From contig CASFXG010000012.1 of NCBI GenBank assembly GCA_949298635.1, forward strand, positions 1 through 48,253: a stretch of 48,253 nucleotides of DNA, given 5' to 3'. Source of the stretch: an uncultured Coriobacteriaceae bacterium (lineage in GTDB: Bacteria; Actinomycetota; Coriobacteriia; Coriobacteriales; Coriobacteriaceae). Made by a program: the position numbers and the translations under genes. Below are positions 8,808-16,605 of this stretch, in pieces (positions within the stretch are counted from its first letter, which is position 1; the number at the start of each line of letters is the position of its first letter). The notes under the pieces were generated by a model. The model did not search any database and was not told the DNA's origin. It worked only from the letters and a program-made list of their open reading frames with translations.

Positions 8808-9347
8808 CTAGTCGTCGTAGCCGCTGTCGGAGTCGTAGCCACTGTCCGCGTCGTAGCCGCTGTCCGCGTCGTAGCCGCTGTCGGAGTCGTAGTTGCTGTA
8901 GCCGCTGTTGCCCGTAGCGGGAGCAGAGACCGCGGGTGCCGAAGCCGCAGGGGCGGGCGCGGGTGCGACGTAGGCAGAAGCGCCGTCATCGTAGCCGCTG
9001 TTTCCGTCATCCCAAGAATCGTCGTAGAGGCTGTCGCCCGATTCGTACACGCTGTTGCCGTCGTAGTCTGTGGCTCCGTCGTAGTCCGTGGCACCATCGT
9101 CGTAGTTGGTGTTGCCATCGTCGTAGTCCGTAGCACCCGGGGCGGGAGCCTGCGTGGTCGCCGGAGCCTGGTTCGCGCCATTGACGTCGTCGCCGCTTGC
9201 TACCACGCTCTGTCCCTTCGTCGCACCTGAAACCAGAGCGCTTGCCGCCGACGTATCGCAGCCGGTCAGGAAGAGCATGCCGCACAGGCCGATCATGCAC
9301 AGGGGGACGAGGGCGAGCTTGGGGTTGGCGAGGTCGAGCTTCTTCAT
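8808..9347 (-). CDS. Lipoprotein with Tyr-Asp-Gly-Ser repeats
   Basis: A 179-residue predicted lipoprotein. The signal peptide ends in the lipobox LTGC with lipidated Cys at residue 30. From about residue 74 it is low-complexity: YDDGNTNYDDGATDYDG repeats, a Pro/Ala-rich linker (APAPAPAASAPAVSAPA), then tandem SGYDAD hexapeptides to the C-terminus. No folded domain is visible, so it may be a flexible acidic surface stalk or ligand. The kinase two genes downstream on the same strand carries the same motifs. The ATG is preceded by AAGGAGGACATC. A short hairpin (CCGCTTCGAGCGG, 9370-9382) lies 23 nt upstream in the leader. Function unknown; a sensed or accessory partner of the two-component system is inference. 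Confidence 0.88.
   Translation of the reverse strand: MKKLDLANPKLALVPLCMIGLCGMLFLTGCDTSAASALVSGATKGQSVVASGDDVNGANQAPATTQAPAPGATDYDDGNTNYDDGATDYDGATDYDGNSVYESGDSLYDDSWDDGNSGYDDGASAYVAPAPAPAASAPAVSAPATGNSGYSNYDSDSGYDADSGYDADSGYDSDSGYDD
8811..8893 (-). repeat. In-gene 18-nt tandem repeat encoding SGYDAD
   Basis: Four or so 18-nt copies sharing the plus-strand core GTCGTAGCCGCTGTC. The core GTCGTAGCCG is shared with the 24-nt repeat in the kinase gene. Confidence 0.8.
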
Positions 9348-9534
9348 GATGTCCTCCTTCTCTTGCGTTCCGCTTCGAGCGGTTTTCGCTAATCCGTGCG
9401 CCTTCCTCTGGGCGCATGGTCATAATGCCGAAGGAACCTGAGAAAAAGCTGAGAGAATCTGCCGCGGCTCTGAGCGCGCAAATGGGGTATGAACGGGATA
9501 TGCCGGGCGCAGAACAACCCAAGGAGGAGCACCC

Positions 9535-10203
9535 ATGACCAGCCTCGAGAACATCCGCGTGTTCACACAAAGCGCCATCCGCATTCAGGGCGAAGATGGC
9601 GTCGTCATCTACCTCGACCCTTTCAGCCTCACGGATGCCGAGGCTGCGCACGACGCGGACTACGTATTCATAACCCACGCGCATTACGACCACTTCTCGC
9701 CGGAGGACATCGCACGCGTGGCGGGCGACCATACCGAGCTCGTGGCGCCGGCAAGCATGGGCGCCGAGGTGGCTCGCGTGGCGGACGAGATCGGGGCGAC
9801 AGCCGTGCACCTGCTGCAAGCGGGCGGGCGGCTCGAGCTGCCCGGCGTTGCCGTCGAGGCCGTACCCGCGTACAACGTGGAGCCGGAGCGCCTGGGCATG
9901 CACCCGCAGGCAAACGGTTGGCTGGGCTATGTGCTCGCCGTCGACGGCGTGAGCTACTACGCGGCGGGCGACACCGACCAGAACCCAGATAACGAGCACG
10001 TGGCGTGCGACGTGGCGCTCGTGCCCATCGGCGGGACGTACACGTGCGACCCACATCAGGCCGCGGCGTTCGTGAACGCGCTGCGCCCGAAGGTCGTGGT
10101 GCCCATCCACTACGGCAGCATCGTGGGCGTGCAGGAGAACTTCGACGAATTTGCCGCCGAGGTCGCGCCAGAGATTGAGGTCGTGCGGAAGGTTGAGCGG
10201 TAG
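9535..10203 (+). CDS. Metallo-beta-lactamase-fold hydrolase
   Basis: A 222-residue cytoplasmic metallo-hydrolase of the UlaG-like/UPF0173-like group. The zinc motif HAHYDHF lies at about 45-51, AAGDTDQ (about 142-148) supplies the bridging Asp, and PIHYGS (about 188-193) supplies the last His. Substrate-specific features are absent, so the reaction (ester, lactone or phosphodiester hydrolysis) is unknown. The ATG has AAGGAGGAG at ideal spacing. It is divergent from the lipoprotein gene; the 187-nt space between them holds both promoters, with a possible CATAAT -10 near 9421. Confidence 0.9.
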   Translation: MTSLENIRVFTQSAIRIQGEDGVVIYLDPFSLTDAEAAHDADYVFITHAHYDHFSPEDIARVAGDHTELVAPASMGAEVARVADEIGATAVHLLQAGGRLELPGVAVEAVPAYNVEPERLGMHPQANGWLGYVLAVDGVSYYAAGDTDQNPDNEHVACDVALVPIGGTYTCDPHQAAAFVNALRPKVVVPIHYGSIVGVQENFDEFAAEVAPEIEVVRKVER

Positions 10204-10235
10204 AGCGCTGCGCCCCGCCAACGCCCCATACCAGG

Positions 10236-10928
10236 CTACGCCACCGCAACAACCGGTTCGAGCAGATCCTCTACCCGGCAGTGAAGCACGCGAGCAATCT
10301 GCGCCACGGCGAAAGCTTGCGCTCGGTTGATATCCTTGTTGCGCTGCTCATACATCTGTATCGACCGCAGTGAAACGCCAGATAGCCCGGCGAGTTCGCG
10401 CTGTGTGTACCCACAGGCACTCCGCATGCGCGCAAGGTTCGTCTGCCCCCGATAGCTTGTCATCCGCTCCGCAAACAACTGAGCCACACGCTCTTCGGAT
10501 GCTTCGTGCCACGGGTCGTACAAGTCGACAAGCACATCGAACGGCAGCACATCGAAAACCGTACGGAACGTAAGCGCAAACCTCCATTGGAGGTACGCCG
10601 CGATCCAGCCCGCCCAATACTCAGACGTCCTGTCTGGCCGAAAGCCCTGCTCGATCATCGCCTGCTCATCGTCGTAACCAAGCTCGCAACACATGTCCCA
10701 GAAGAGCTCGATGCCCGACCGCCCAGAAACCACCCACGGTGCCCCCGTTTCGAACTGCTGGGCAAGCCGACTCGACGCGAAAAGGTTCGCAACCTCAAAT
10801 CCTTCGGCACCGTAGTCCCAGACCGCATAGTCGAAGAAGCATGCGAGGCAGGACATGGCGTCTTCTAGGTAGAGGACGTCGTACGCGCGGGCAGCGACGT
10901 CGCGGCCTTTAGAAGAGACGTGGGTCAT
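10236..10928 (-). CDS. HTH antitoxin-like protein (XRE C-terminal domain)
   Basis: A 230-residue protein with an Xre-type HTH at about 165-225 (RMRSACGYTQRELAGLSGVSLRSIQMYEQ). The N-terminal 160 residues are Trp/Tyr-rich (ACFFDYAVWDYGAEGFEVANLF) and do not match a family I can name. I chose the ATG at 10928 because GAGGAGG lies 8-10 nt upstream. This start falls inside the end of the DUF3990 gene, a 20-nt overlap typical of translationally coupled toxin-antitoxin genes. The order would be toxin first, antitoxin second, as in RES-Xre-like or HigBA pairs. Likely roles are neutralising the partner and repressing the shared operator. These are inferred from organisation. Confidence 0.75.
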   Translation of the reverse strand: MTHVSSKGRDVAARAYDVLYLEDAMSCLACFFDYAVWDYGAEGFEVANLFASSRLAQQFETGAPWVVSGRSGIELFWDMCCELGYDDEQAMIEQGFRPDRTSEYWAGWIAAYLQWRFALTFRTVFDVLPFDVLVDLYDPWHEASEERVAQLFAERMTSYRGQTNLARMRSACGYTQRELAGLSGVSLRSIQMYEQRNKDINRAQAFAVAQIARVLHCRVEDLLEPVVAVA

Positions 10929-11577
10929 GGGGATCGACCTCCTCGAGCAGGATATCGCGAACATACAGCCCGGTGCGATCGAGCTGCGCACAAAGAGATT
11001 GGTACTGGCTCCGCGCACGGCGATCGCGTTCAGCCCTACGCGCGTGATAGATCTCGCAAGACGCAAGTTCATAGCCGGTACATTGGATGCACTCGAACGC
11101 CTTCGCACTGATAAGCGCAACCTGCTCGCCCAGATTTCCCAAACGCATAGCCTCGGAAAGCTGCGTTACGGAAATCGTGTTGTTCAAAAACGCCCGCGCG
11201 AACGAAAAGTACGAATCGTCCGCACGGTATCCGCGGATGATATCGAAACCCGATATGTCGATGAGAAAGCGATCGAGCAGGTAGTCGCGAGCGGCTCGGG
11301 CAATGGCGTTCGAGAGATCGACGCGGCGATTTGCGAGCAACAAAGCAAGCCAAGTGAGCACCGAATATTCCGAGCTAGAAAGGTCGAGGATGGCGAGTTT
11401 GTCCGTAGCAAGCTCATAGCGATTCGCAAACCCATCCGCCTCACCAGGGCACGCCCATTCCTTTGCAAGGTCTTCATGCTCGGTACAATAGAAGCCTGCG
11501 CCGTAGTCGTTGTATGGACGGCACAGCTCCAAGCGCGGTTGCTTAACGATTTCGGACGACCCATGCCAGAGAATCAT
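10909..11577 (-). CDS. DUF3990 protein, predicted ADP-ribosyltransferase-fold toxin
   Basis: A 222-residue protein matching DUF3990. It starts MILWHGSSEIVKQPRLE, followed by CRPYNDYGAGFYCTEHEDLAKEWAC and later FDIIRGYRADDSYFSFARAFLN. Opening HGS, a G-x-GFY-x-T strand and a D/E later are the layout of ADP-ribosyltransferase folds, to which the family has been assigned by profile comparison. The substrate is unknown. The ATG is preceded by AAGGCGG. The C-terminal codons overlap the start of the HTH gene, so the two are co-translated. A nested palindrome lies 16 nt upstream. Toxin activity has not been shown and is inferred from the fold and the partner. Confidence 0.75.
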   Translation of the reverse strand: MILWHGSSEIVKQPRLELCRPYNDYGAGFYCTEHEDLAKEWACPGEADGFANRYELATDKLAILDLSSSEYSVLTWLALLLANRRVDLSNAIARAARDYLLDRFLIDISGFDIIRGYRADDSYFSFARAFLNNTISVTQLSEAMRLGNLGEQVALISAKAFECIQCTGYELASCEIYHARRAERDRRARSQYQSLCAQLDRTGLYVRDILLEEVDPHDPRLF

Positions 11578-11592
11578 GGCGCCACCGCCTTC

Positions 11593-11637
11593 GCTTCTGT
11601 ATCTGAAGTATCACTGTAGTGATAGTAGCACAGAAGC
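11593..11637 (-). promoter_or_regulatory. Nested palindromic operator and extended -10 for the DUF3990/HTH pair
   Basis: An inner palindrome TATCACTGTAGTGATA (11609-11624, perfect 7-bp arms) sits inside a wider pair GCTTCTGT (11593-11600) and ACAGAAGC (11630-11637). On the minus strand an extended -10-like TGCTACTAT overlaps the inner palindrome. A repressor here would block the transcription start. Autoregulation by the Xre protein is inference. Confidence 0.65.
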
Positions 11638-11774
11638 AGGATGAGCTATACGGCTGTTTGTCTCCCAACTTGCAGACCGCTCACCCATGTGCTCAAAGAC
11701 CGCAGTCGTCCCCATGCGATACGATGTCCTAAAGACGCAGACTCGCCATCGTTCACCGTTTGAAAGGACACACC

Positions 11775-12101
11775 ATGGGAATCTTCGGCTCGCGTGAGGA
11801 AAAGCTCGAAAACAAGGCACAGCAGTACCGGAACGACGGCATGTTCCAATACCAGGACACCGTGCGCTCAAGCCTCGCGCCCAAGGACGGCAAGGTGCAC
11901 GTCGTGATGCTGAACAGCTTCTCGAAGTTCCTGAACCAGACGTTCGAGTGCGAGAACAAGTACAGCGGCCAGATCGACGCGATCATCAGCGCCATGCAGG
12001 ACGACGGCTACGAGATCCTAGATGTGAAGTTCAATTCGATCCAAGGCCAGGGGCTCACCGGCAGTATGGAGGGGTTTCATATGCTGGTGATGTATAGGTA
12101 G
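11775..12101 (+). CDS. Small conserved-looking protein of unknown function
   Basis: A 108-residue cytoplasmic protein without transmembrane or signal segments. It begins MGIFGSREEKLENKAQQYRNDG and ends GFHMLVMYR. The middle, with alternating Val/Ile strands and DDGYEILDVKF, suggests a small alpha/beta fold reminiscent of DUF4177-type proteins (low confidence). ATG at 11775 has AAAGGACACACC before it; an upstream in-frame ATG at 11760 lacks a ribosome site. A short acidic gene follows 16 nt later. It may sit in one transcript with that gene. Confidence 0.6.
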   Translation: MGIFGSREEKLENKAQQYRNDGMFQYQDTVRSSLAPKDGKVHVVMLNSFSKFLNQTFECENKYSGQIDAIISAMQDDGYEILDVKFNSIQGQGLTGSMEGFHMLVMYR

Positions 12102-12117
12102 GAGTGGATGTCTGGCC

Positions 12118-12306
12118 ATGAACGATAAAGACCTTTTGGAAAAGATCGGGATGACCGAAGCTGAAGCCGATGCTCGAGGCACCACATATGAGAATGACGA
12201 GTGGGACGAATCAGCATTCGAAAAGCCCCAGTGCGGCAAGCCAGATGACCACTCGTCCGACATTACAGATTCAGGCGCGGCGGGCATGTCGCAGGCCTCC
12301 TGCTAG
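12118..12306 (+). CDS. Small acidic protein, unknown
   Basis: A 62-residue acidic peptide starting MNDKDLLEKIGMTEAEADARGTTYENDEWDES. The layout (short helix, EAD, then YENDEWD) resembles small orphan antitoxin-like proteins of gut bacteria, but no partner toxin follows. The ribosome site is weak (GGAG about 15 nt upstream), so expression may depend on the gene before it. Real-gene status is uncertain. Confidence 0.4.
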   Translation: MNDKDLLEKIGMTEAEADARGTTYENDEWDESAFEKPQCGKPDDHSSDITDSGAAGMSQASC

Positions 12307-12323
12307 ATTCCCTTCCCTCGCTC

Positions 12324-12329
12324 TATAAT
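12324..12329 (+). promoter_or_regulatory. Candidate -10 box TATAAT for the DUF262/DUF1524 gene
   Basis: A consensus TATAAT 41 nt upstream of the ATG, giving a leader of about 35 nt with the ribosome site AAAGGG. No good -35 is visible at 16-18 nt. Confidence 0.45.
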
Positions 12330-12370
12330 CAACTTACCTCTCCTCCTCTTTACCAGAAAGGGTAAGTCGC

Positions 12371-14476
12371 ATGAAGGCGGTCGAAGCTCAATTCCTTTCG
12401 TTGCTCGGATCCGATTTGACTCAATTTGTTATTCCGGTATACCAGCGCGTTTACTCTTGGGATGAACGCGAATGCCAGGATCTTTGGGATGACGTCATGC
12501 GGGCAGGAAAGAACGGCAAGCAGCACTTCATCGGCTCGTTCCTATATACGCCGCAGAGCGCTGCAACCGCAACATCCCTTAAGAAAAAACTGCTCATCGA
12601 TGGCCAGCAGCGCATGACTACACTGTCCCTGCTTCTTGCCGCATTCTTCGAATGGCTTGAGGAGGACATCACTCGAGGCAGCTTTCTCGAAGACATTAAG
12701 GTGAGCGCTCTGCGCAAGCGCTATCTCTACAACGATGATGACTACATCGGTGACTCGCGCTATCGTCTCGTTCTCTCTCAAGATGATCGCCCGACGCTTT
12801 TCGCCATCGTAGGAAAGACTCCCCTACCAGACAGTCCCTCCCAGCGAATCGTATCCAGCTACGAGTTCTTCAAGCGCAAAATCCAGGCAAAGCACTTCGA
12901 TGCCAAATCGCTTTGGAACGGCGTTAAAAACTTGCTCATTATTGACACTGAACTTAACGCGGAAACCGACAACGCACAACTCATCTTTGAATCGATGAAC
13001 TCCAAGGGCAAACCGCTCACGCCAATCGACCTCATTCGCAACTACATTCTCATGCGGCTCGACATGAACACCCAAACCACCCTTTACGAAAGCTACTGGC
13101 GTCCGATAGAACTCATGTTTGGCCAACAGCGCGAAGATGAATTCAATGCGTTTATCTGGTACTGGCTTTGGCTTAAGGTGCCTAAGAGGGCACCAAAAGA
13201 GAACGAAGCCTATCAGGAGTTCAAGGGATACTGCGAAGATAACAAGCTTGAAGACGACCCCAAAGGACTCCTCGAAGAACTGCGACAGTATGCGACACGA
13301 TATGTTCGCATGTTCATGGATAAGGAACAGGATCCCGATCTCGCACCCGTCTTTAGACGAATTACCAACCTGGGAGTTAAGCCCGTCCGTCCGCTCATGC
13401 TCTCGCTCTACGCACTTTATGAATCTAGCCGCCTAAGCAAAGCAGATTTCATTGAACTGTGTGCATATCTCGAGTCGTTCCTCTTCAGGCGCGCCGTCAT
13501 TGGCCGTTTCACCACCGGTCTGAACAACTTCTTCGCGGGAATGTATCAAGAACTCGAAAAAGCCGAGAACCCAAAAGAATACGTTCTCGCCATGCTCCTT
13601 TCTCATGGCGAATACATGACGGCGTACTTCCCCACCGATGAGGTGTTCGCTGAAAGCCTCAAAACACGCGACCTGTACCATCGCTTCTCAAAGGGACGGT
13701 ATTGCCTCGAGCGCTATGAGTCGTTCTTTAATCCAAAAGAACCAGTCCCTAGCAATTTGCAGATTGAGCACGTTATGCCGCAAAGCATCGAAACTTCCGA
13801 GGCTTGGCAGGCGATGCTTGGCAATGACTGGGCAGAGATTCACGATGAGCTCTGCAATACGCTTGGCAACCTCACGCTCACTGGGTACAACCAGGAATAC
13901 TCCAACCGCCCGTTCAAAGAGAAACTCAATCTTCCTAACGAGGGATTTAAGTCGAGCAGCCTTCATCTGAATAAGTTCATTGCGCAACAAACGGTCTGGG
14001 ACAAAGAGACCATCGAGGAACGGGGCGAACTACTTGCCCAGGAAGCCTTGAGCATCTGGCCATATCCAAAGCTCGATGAATCGATCGTCGACCTCTACCG
14101 CCCCAAGAGCAAGCAAGAGAAAGGATCTAGCTGGACGCTGGAAGAAAACCATCCCCTCCTTGCAAAAGGCGGAATATGCTGCAACTTCTTCGAGGAGCTT
14201 GTTGATGCAGTAGGCAATGACTTCCCGGATTGGGAAATGTATATCACCAAATACTATGTTGGATTCAAAGAGGGGGCCAAGCTCCATCTGTGTGTTGAAG
14301 GTCGTTCGACAAAGGGAGGCTGGCTTGCGCTTGGATTGTCACGACAGGTCGAAGAATATGTAGACCCGTATTCTCTCTGCCAAGATAAGACAATTGGCCC
14401 AGCCATGCCTACGCGCGTCGACCTAATTGATGAGGGACAGATTCCGGCGTTGGTGGAGTTGCTGAAGCAGGAATAG
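12371..14476 (+). CDS. DUF262/DUF1524 (GmrSD-like) restriction protein
   Basis: A 701-residue single-chain protein with both GmrS-type and GmrD-type parts. The N-terminal DUF262 ParB-like domain has IPVYQRVYSWDERE (about 21-34) and the DGQQR nucleotide-hydrolysis motif at 77-81, followed by MNSKGKPLTPIDLIRNYIL. The DUF1524 HNH-type nuclease has IEHVMPQS (about 464-471) and the NTLGNLTLTGYNQEYSN motif (about 496-512). An extra C-terminal domain (about 590-701) is unassigned. Family members such as GmrSD and BrxU cut phage DNA with modified (for example glucosylated) bases. All visible catalytic motifs are intact. The gene stands alone with its own -10 box at the left edge of the defence island. 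Confidence 0.88.
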   Translation: MKAVEAQFLSLLGSDLTQFVIPVYQRVYSWDERECQDLWDDVMRAGKNGKQHFIGSFLYTPQSAATATSLKKKLLIDGQQRMTTLSLLLAAFFEWLEEDITRGSFLEDIKVSALRKRYLYNDDDYIGDSRYRLVLSQDDRPTLFAIVGKTPLPDSPSQRIVSSYEFFKRKIQAKHFDAKSLWNGVKNLLIIDTELNAETDNAQLIFESMNSKGKPLTPIDLIRNYILMRLDMNTQTTLYESYWRPIELMFGQQREDEFNAFIWYWLWLKVPKRAPKENEAYQEFKGYCEDNKLEDDPKGLLEELRQYATRYVRMFMDKEQDPDLAPVFRRITNLGVKPVRPLMLSLYALYESSRLSKADFIELCAYLESFLFRRAVIGRFTTGLNNFFAGMYQELEKAENPKEYVLAMLLSHGEYMTAYFPTDEVFAESLKTRDLYHRFSKGRYCLERYESFFNPKEPVPSNLQIEHVMPQSIETSEAWQAMLGNDWAEIHDELCNTLGNLTLTGYNQEYSNRPFKEKLNLPNEGFKSSSLHLNKFIAQQTVWDKETIEERGELLAQEALSIWPYPKLDESIVDLYRPKSKQEKGSSWTLEENHPLLAKGGICCNFFEELVDAVGNDFPDWEMYITKYYVGFKEGAKLHLCVEGRSTKGGWLALGLSRQVEEYVDPYSLCQDKTIGPAMPTRVDLIDEGQIPALVELLKQE

Positions 14477-14926
14477 GAGATCGGAAGGACAACGCACTTT
14501 CATCTCCTGCTCCCACAATCCCCACTAAGAAACACAACGGCCAATTTGGCGCGTGAACACCCGTCTACCCTGACGCTAAAGGTGAAAAAGTCATGGCTCG
14601 TCAATTCTCAGCTTATCCACGTCGTTGACATTACCATGGGAAGAACGCGGCTCTTAACTGTGTGTCTCTCCGTAAGCGGAGGCTCAAAGCCAACGCACTT
14701 TTCATTGCCCCGGCACCGCAGTTCATCCGTGTTGGAATGTGTCTCGTGGAAAACGCGAGGGCTGGTGGCGCCATCGTTAAGAGTAGAGTTCACTTATATC
14801 CGCACTACCTCATCCCGGTAGTCGTCATCGTGGGCTGTCAAAAATGTCGTGGACAGTAATAAGTGATTATGCTACAGTAATTGTATGACGGTATTACACT
14901 ACATCTAGATAGATTGGAGTCCGCCA
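14477..14926. other. 450-nt intergenic region without a supportable gene
   Basis: Short open frames exist on both strands (for example 14608-14793 minus and 14662-14859 plus) but none has a ribosome site or recognisable protein. A TTGACA-like hexamer lies near 14627. Just before the YfbU gene is GTAAT-N11-ATTAC (about 14877-14897). It could be remnant coding DNA between two defence-type genes. Confidence 0.5.
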
Positions 14927-15646
14927 ATGCCGACCATATCTCTGCGAATCAGCGAAGAAGCGAAGGAGAAAATCACCAGCCTCGCCCAAGAGACGGGCGG
15001 AACCATATCCGGGGTCGTCCTCGACGCGGTGAACTCAGCAATAGGAGGCGCGCGAGCGAACTTCCCCGAGGACATGGCCCCGAGCAGCCTGGGCAGCGTG
15101 AACAGGCTGATTCTACGGAATCAAGAGCTGCTCCTCTCCATGTGCCCTGAACTCGACGAGCATGAGCGCTCCGACCACGCTTGCAACGCCCTTGTGCTCG
15201 AAAGGGGATACACCTCTGAGTACTCGCGCGTCTTCGCCTGCCTGTATTCCGAAGTGCCCTACAGCCTCAGCGAGGAGCTGTTTGGCATCCTCGACATGTT
15301 CCGTGTGCTCCGAGCATCCTACACCGCCCTGTCCGAGGAGGAGAAGGGGGAGATCGAGGAGCGCGACATCTCTTTCCGGGGGTTCGACCTGAACAACAAC
15401 GTCGAATCGCCGCTTGTCGGTTACGTCAAATACTTGTTTGAGGACGACCGGTATACTGAGCTCATGGAGCCGCTCGGTCGCTTCTCAGACGGCGGGAACT
15501 CCCACCACCCTAACCTGGATATGTACCGACGCATGCGCCGCTGCTTCGAACCGATCTGGCGCAAGCATCTGCTCACGGTAAGCATGCTCAGTTTGGAAGA
15601 AATCAAGAAAGTTATTTCGGCGATACCCTATAACTCAGGTTACTAG
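14927..15646 (+). CDS. YfbU-domain protein with N-terminal ribbon-helix-helix-like segment
   Basis: A 239-residue protein. Residues 1-40 (ISLRISEEAKEKITSLAQETGGTISGVV) look like an antitoxin-type ribbon-helix-helix. The rest is YfbU-like: RLILRNQELLLSM, LERGYTSEYSRVF, LFGILDMFRVLRASY, FRGFDLNNNVE and NSHHPNLDMYRRM. E. coli YfbU is small and its molecular role is unclear, though it has been linked to toxin-induced cell death. The DNA-binding-like N-terminus is an addition. GGAG sits 8 nt before the ATG. The next gene begins 12 nt after the stop with its own AGGAGG, so they form a transcription unit. Confidence 0.78.
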   Translation: MPTISLRISEEAKEKITSLAQETGGTISGVVLDAVNSAIGGARANFPEDMAPSSLGSVNRLILRNQELLLSMCPELDEHERSDHACNALVLERGYTSEYSRVFACLYSEVPYSLSEELFGILDMFRVLRASYTALSEEEKGEIEERDISFRGFDLNNNVESPLVGYVKYLFEDDRYTELMEPLGRFSDGGNSHHPNLDMYRRMRRCFEPIWRKHLLTVSMLSLEEIKKVISAIPYNSGY

Positions 15647-15658
15647 GAGGGCGGTGCC

Positions 15659-15940
15659 ATGCCGGAGGACATCAAGAGCATCCTCGAGCTCACGGCGATG
15701 TGGGCAAGGGGTTACGCCAACCATATGAAGTGGAACGAGGAGGCGAAGCTCAAGGCAGACATGATGCGACACATGGACCGATGGGGCCTCGTCACGACCG
15801 AGGAGATTAGAGTCGAGTGCCGTTCGCTGGGAATGCGGGAGGAGGACGTCCAGACCATATGTGGTATGCACGCGCGCCGCTTGCAGGGGCGACGCCTAGT
15901 CCCCCCACCGAGCTATAAAACCTTCGAGTACAAACACTGA
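15659..15940 (+). CDS. Hypothetical protein downstream of the YfbU gene
   Basis: A 93-residue soluble, helical protein (MPEDIKSILELTAMWARGYANHMKW, then a winged-helix-like DRWGLVTTEEIRVECRSLGM and an Arg-rich C-terminus). No family is recognised. A strong AGGAGGGCGG precedes the ATG and the gap to the YfbU gene is 12 nt, so it is probably co-expressed. A DNA-binding role is possible from the basic tail but unproven. Confidence 0.65.
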   Translation: MPEDIKSILELTAMWARGYANHMKWNEEAKLKADMMRHMDRWGLVTTEEIRVECRSLGMREEDVQTICGMHARRLQGRRLVPPPSYKTFEYKH

Positions 15941-15970
15941 GTGAGAACGGAGGCGACCATGTGAGCGAGG

Positions 15971-16575
15971 ATGTGTCCGCTCACGATGGAGGAGGCGCAG
16001 GCCGTGCTGGATGCGCGCGCCACCCCCGACGCGTATGCGATTCGCTACATAGAGCGCCCGGGCTCCCTGCGCGATGCCCAGCCGGGAAGTCTCGTGCCCG
16101 TCTACGTGCCAAAAGACGGTGGCCTCGCCGTAGCTCGCCTCACATGGGGCTTCCCGCTCGACGGCAAGCCCAACGCGTCTTCAATACGCGCATAGAGTCC
16201 GCCCTGGAGCAGCTTCGCCTAGGCGGGCGCGGCATGTGGGCGAGGGCGATAGCGTAGGGCCGCTGCCTCGTGCCCGTCCGTGTCTTCTACGAGGGACACA
16301 TGACCGAGAGAGTCGAGAGCGAGAAAACCGGCAGGCCAGTGCGCCGACATTATCTGTTTAGACTTCCCGGCGCCAGGGCGTTCCTGCTCGCCGCCGTGCG
16401 CGAGGGCGACCGGTTCTCGATCGTCGCCACCAGACCGAACGCCAACGTCGCACCCATCCACGACCGCATGCCGCTTGTACTCGCGCCCGGAGAGTCGAGC
16501 GTCTGGCTCGGACCGGACTTCGCGAGCCTCTCCAACCGTGACGCCGTTCGCCTGTCGGTCACGGCAGGAAGATAG
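15971..16575 (+). pseudogene. Broken SRAP (YedK/HMCES-type) DNA-protein crosslink shield gene
   Basis: Three pieces of one SRAP protein read across two frames. The start is MCPLTMEEAQ, with Cys2 as the expected catalytic residue, leading to RLTWGFPLDGKPN. Near 16180 the frame shifts (frame 2 to frame 1) to continue VFNTRIESALEQLRLGG...MWARAIA. An in-frame TAG at 16255-16257 follows, then GRCLVPVRVFYEG (catalytic-type Glu), HYLFRLPG, FSIVATRPNANVAPIHDRMPLVL (catalytic-type His) and WLGPDF. The total span equals about 201 codons, close to a full YedK. Intact family members crosslink to abasic sites in single-stranded DNA. With a frameshift and a stop it is unlikely to make full protein. The order of motifs makes the identity firm. 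Confidence 0.82.
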
Positions 16576-16605
16576 CCGGGTCTGTTATAGGCGTAAGGCG
16601 TACGG

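Noticed and set aside
14608..14859. Short genes in the 14.5-14.9 kb gap
   Set aside because: Overlapping frames on both strands, no ribosome sites and no protein family.
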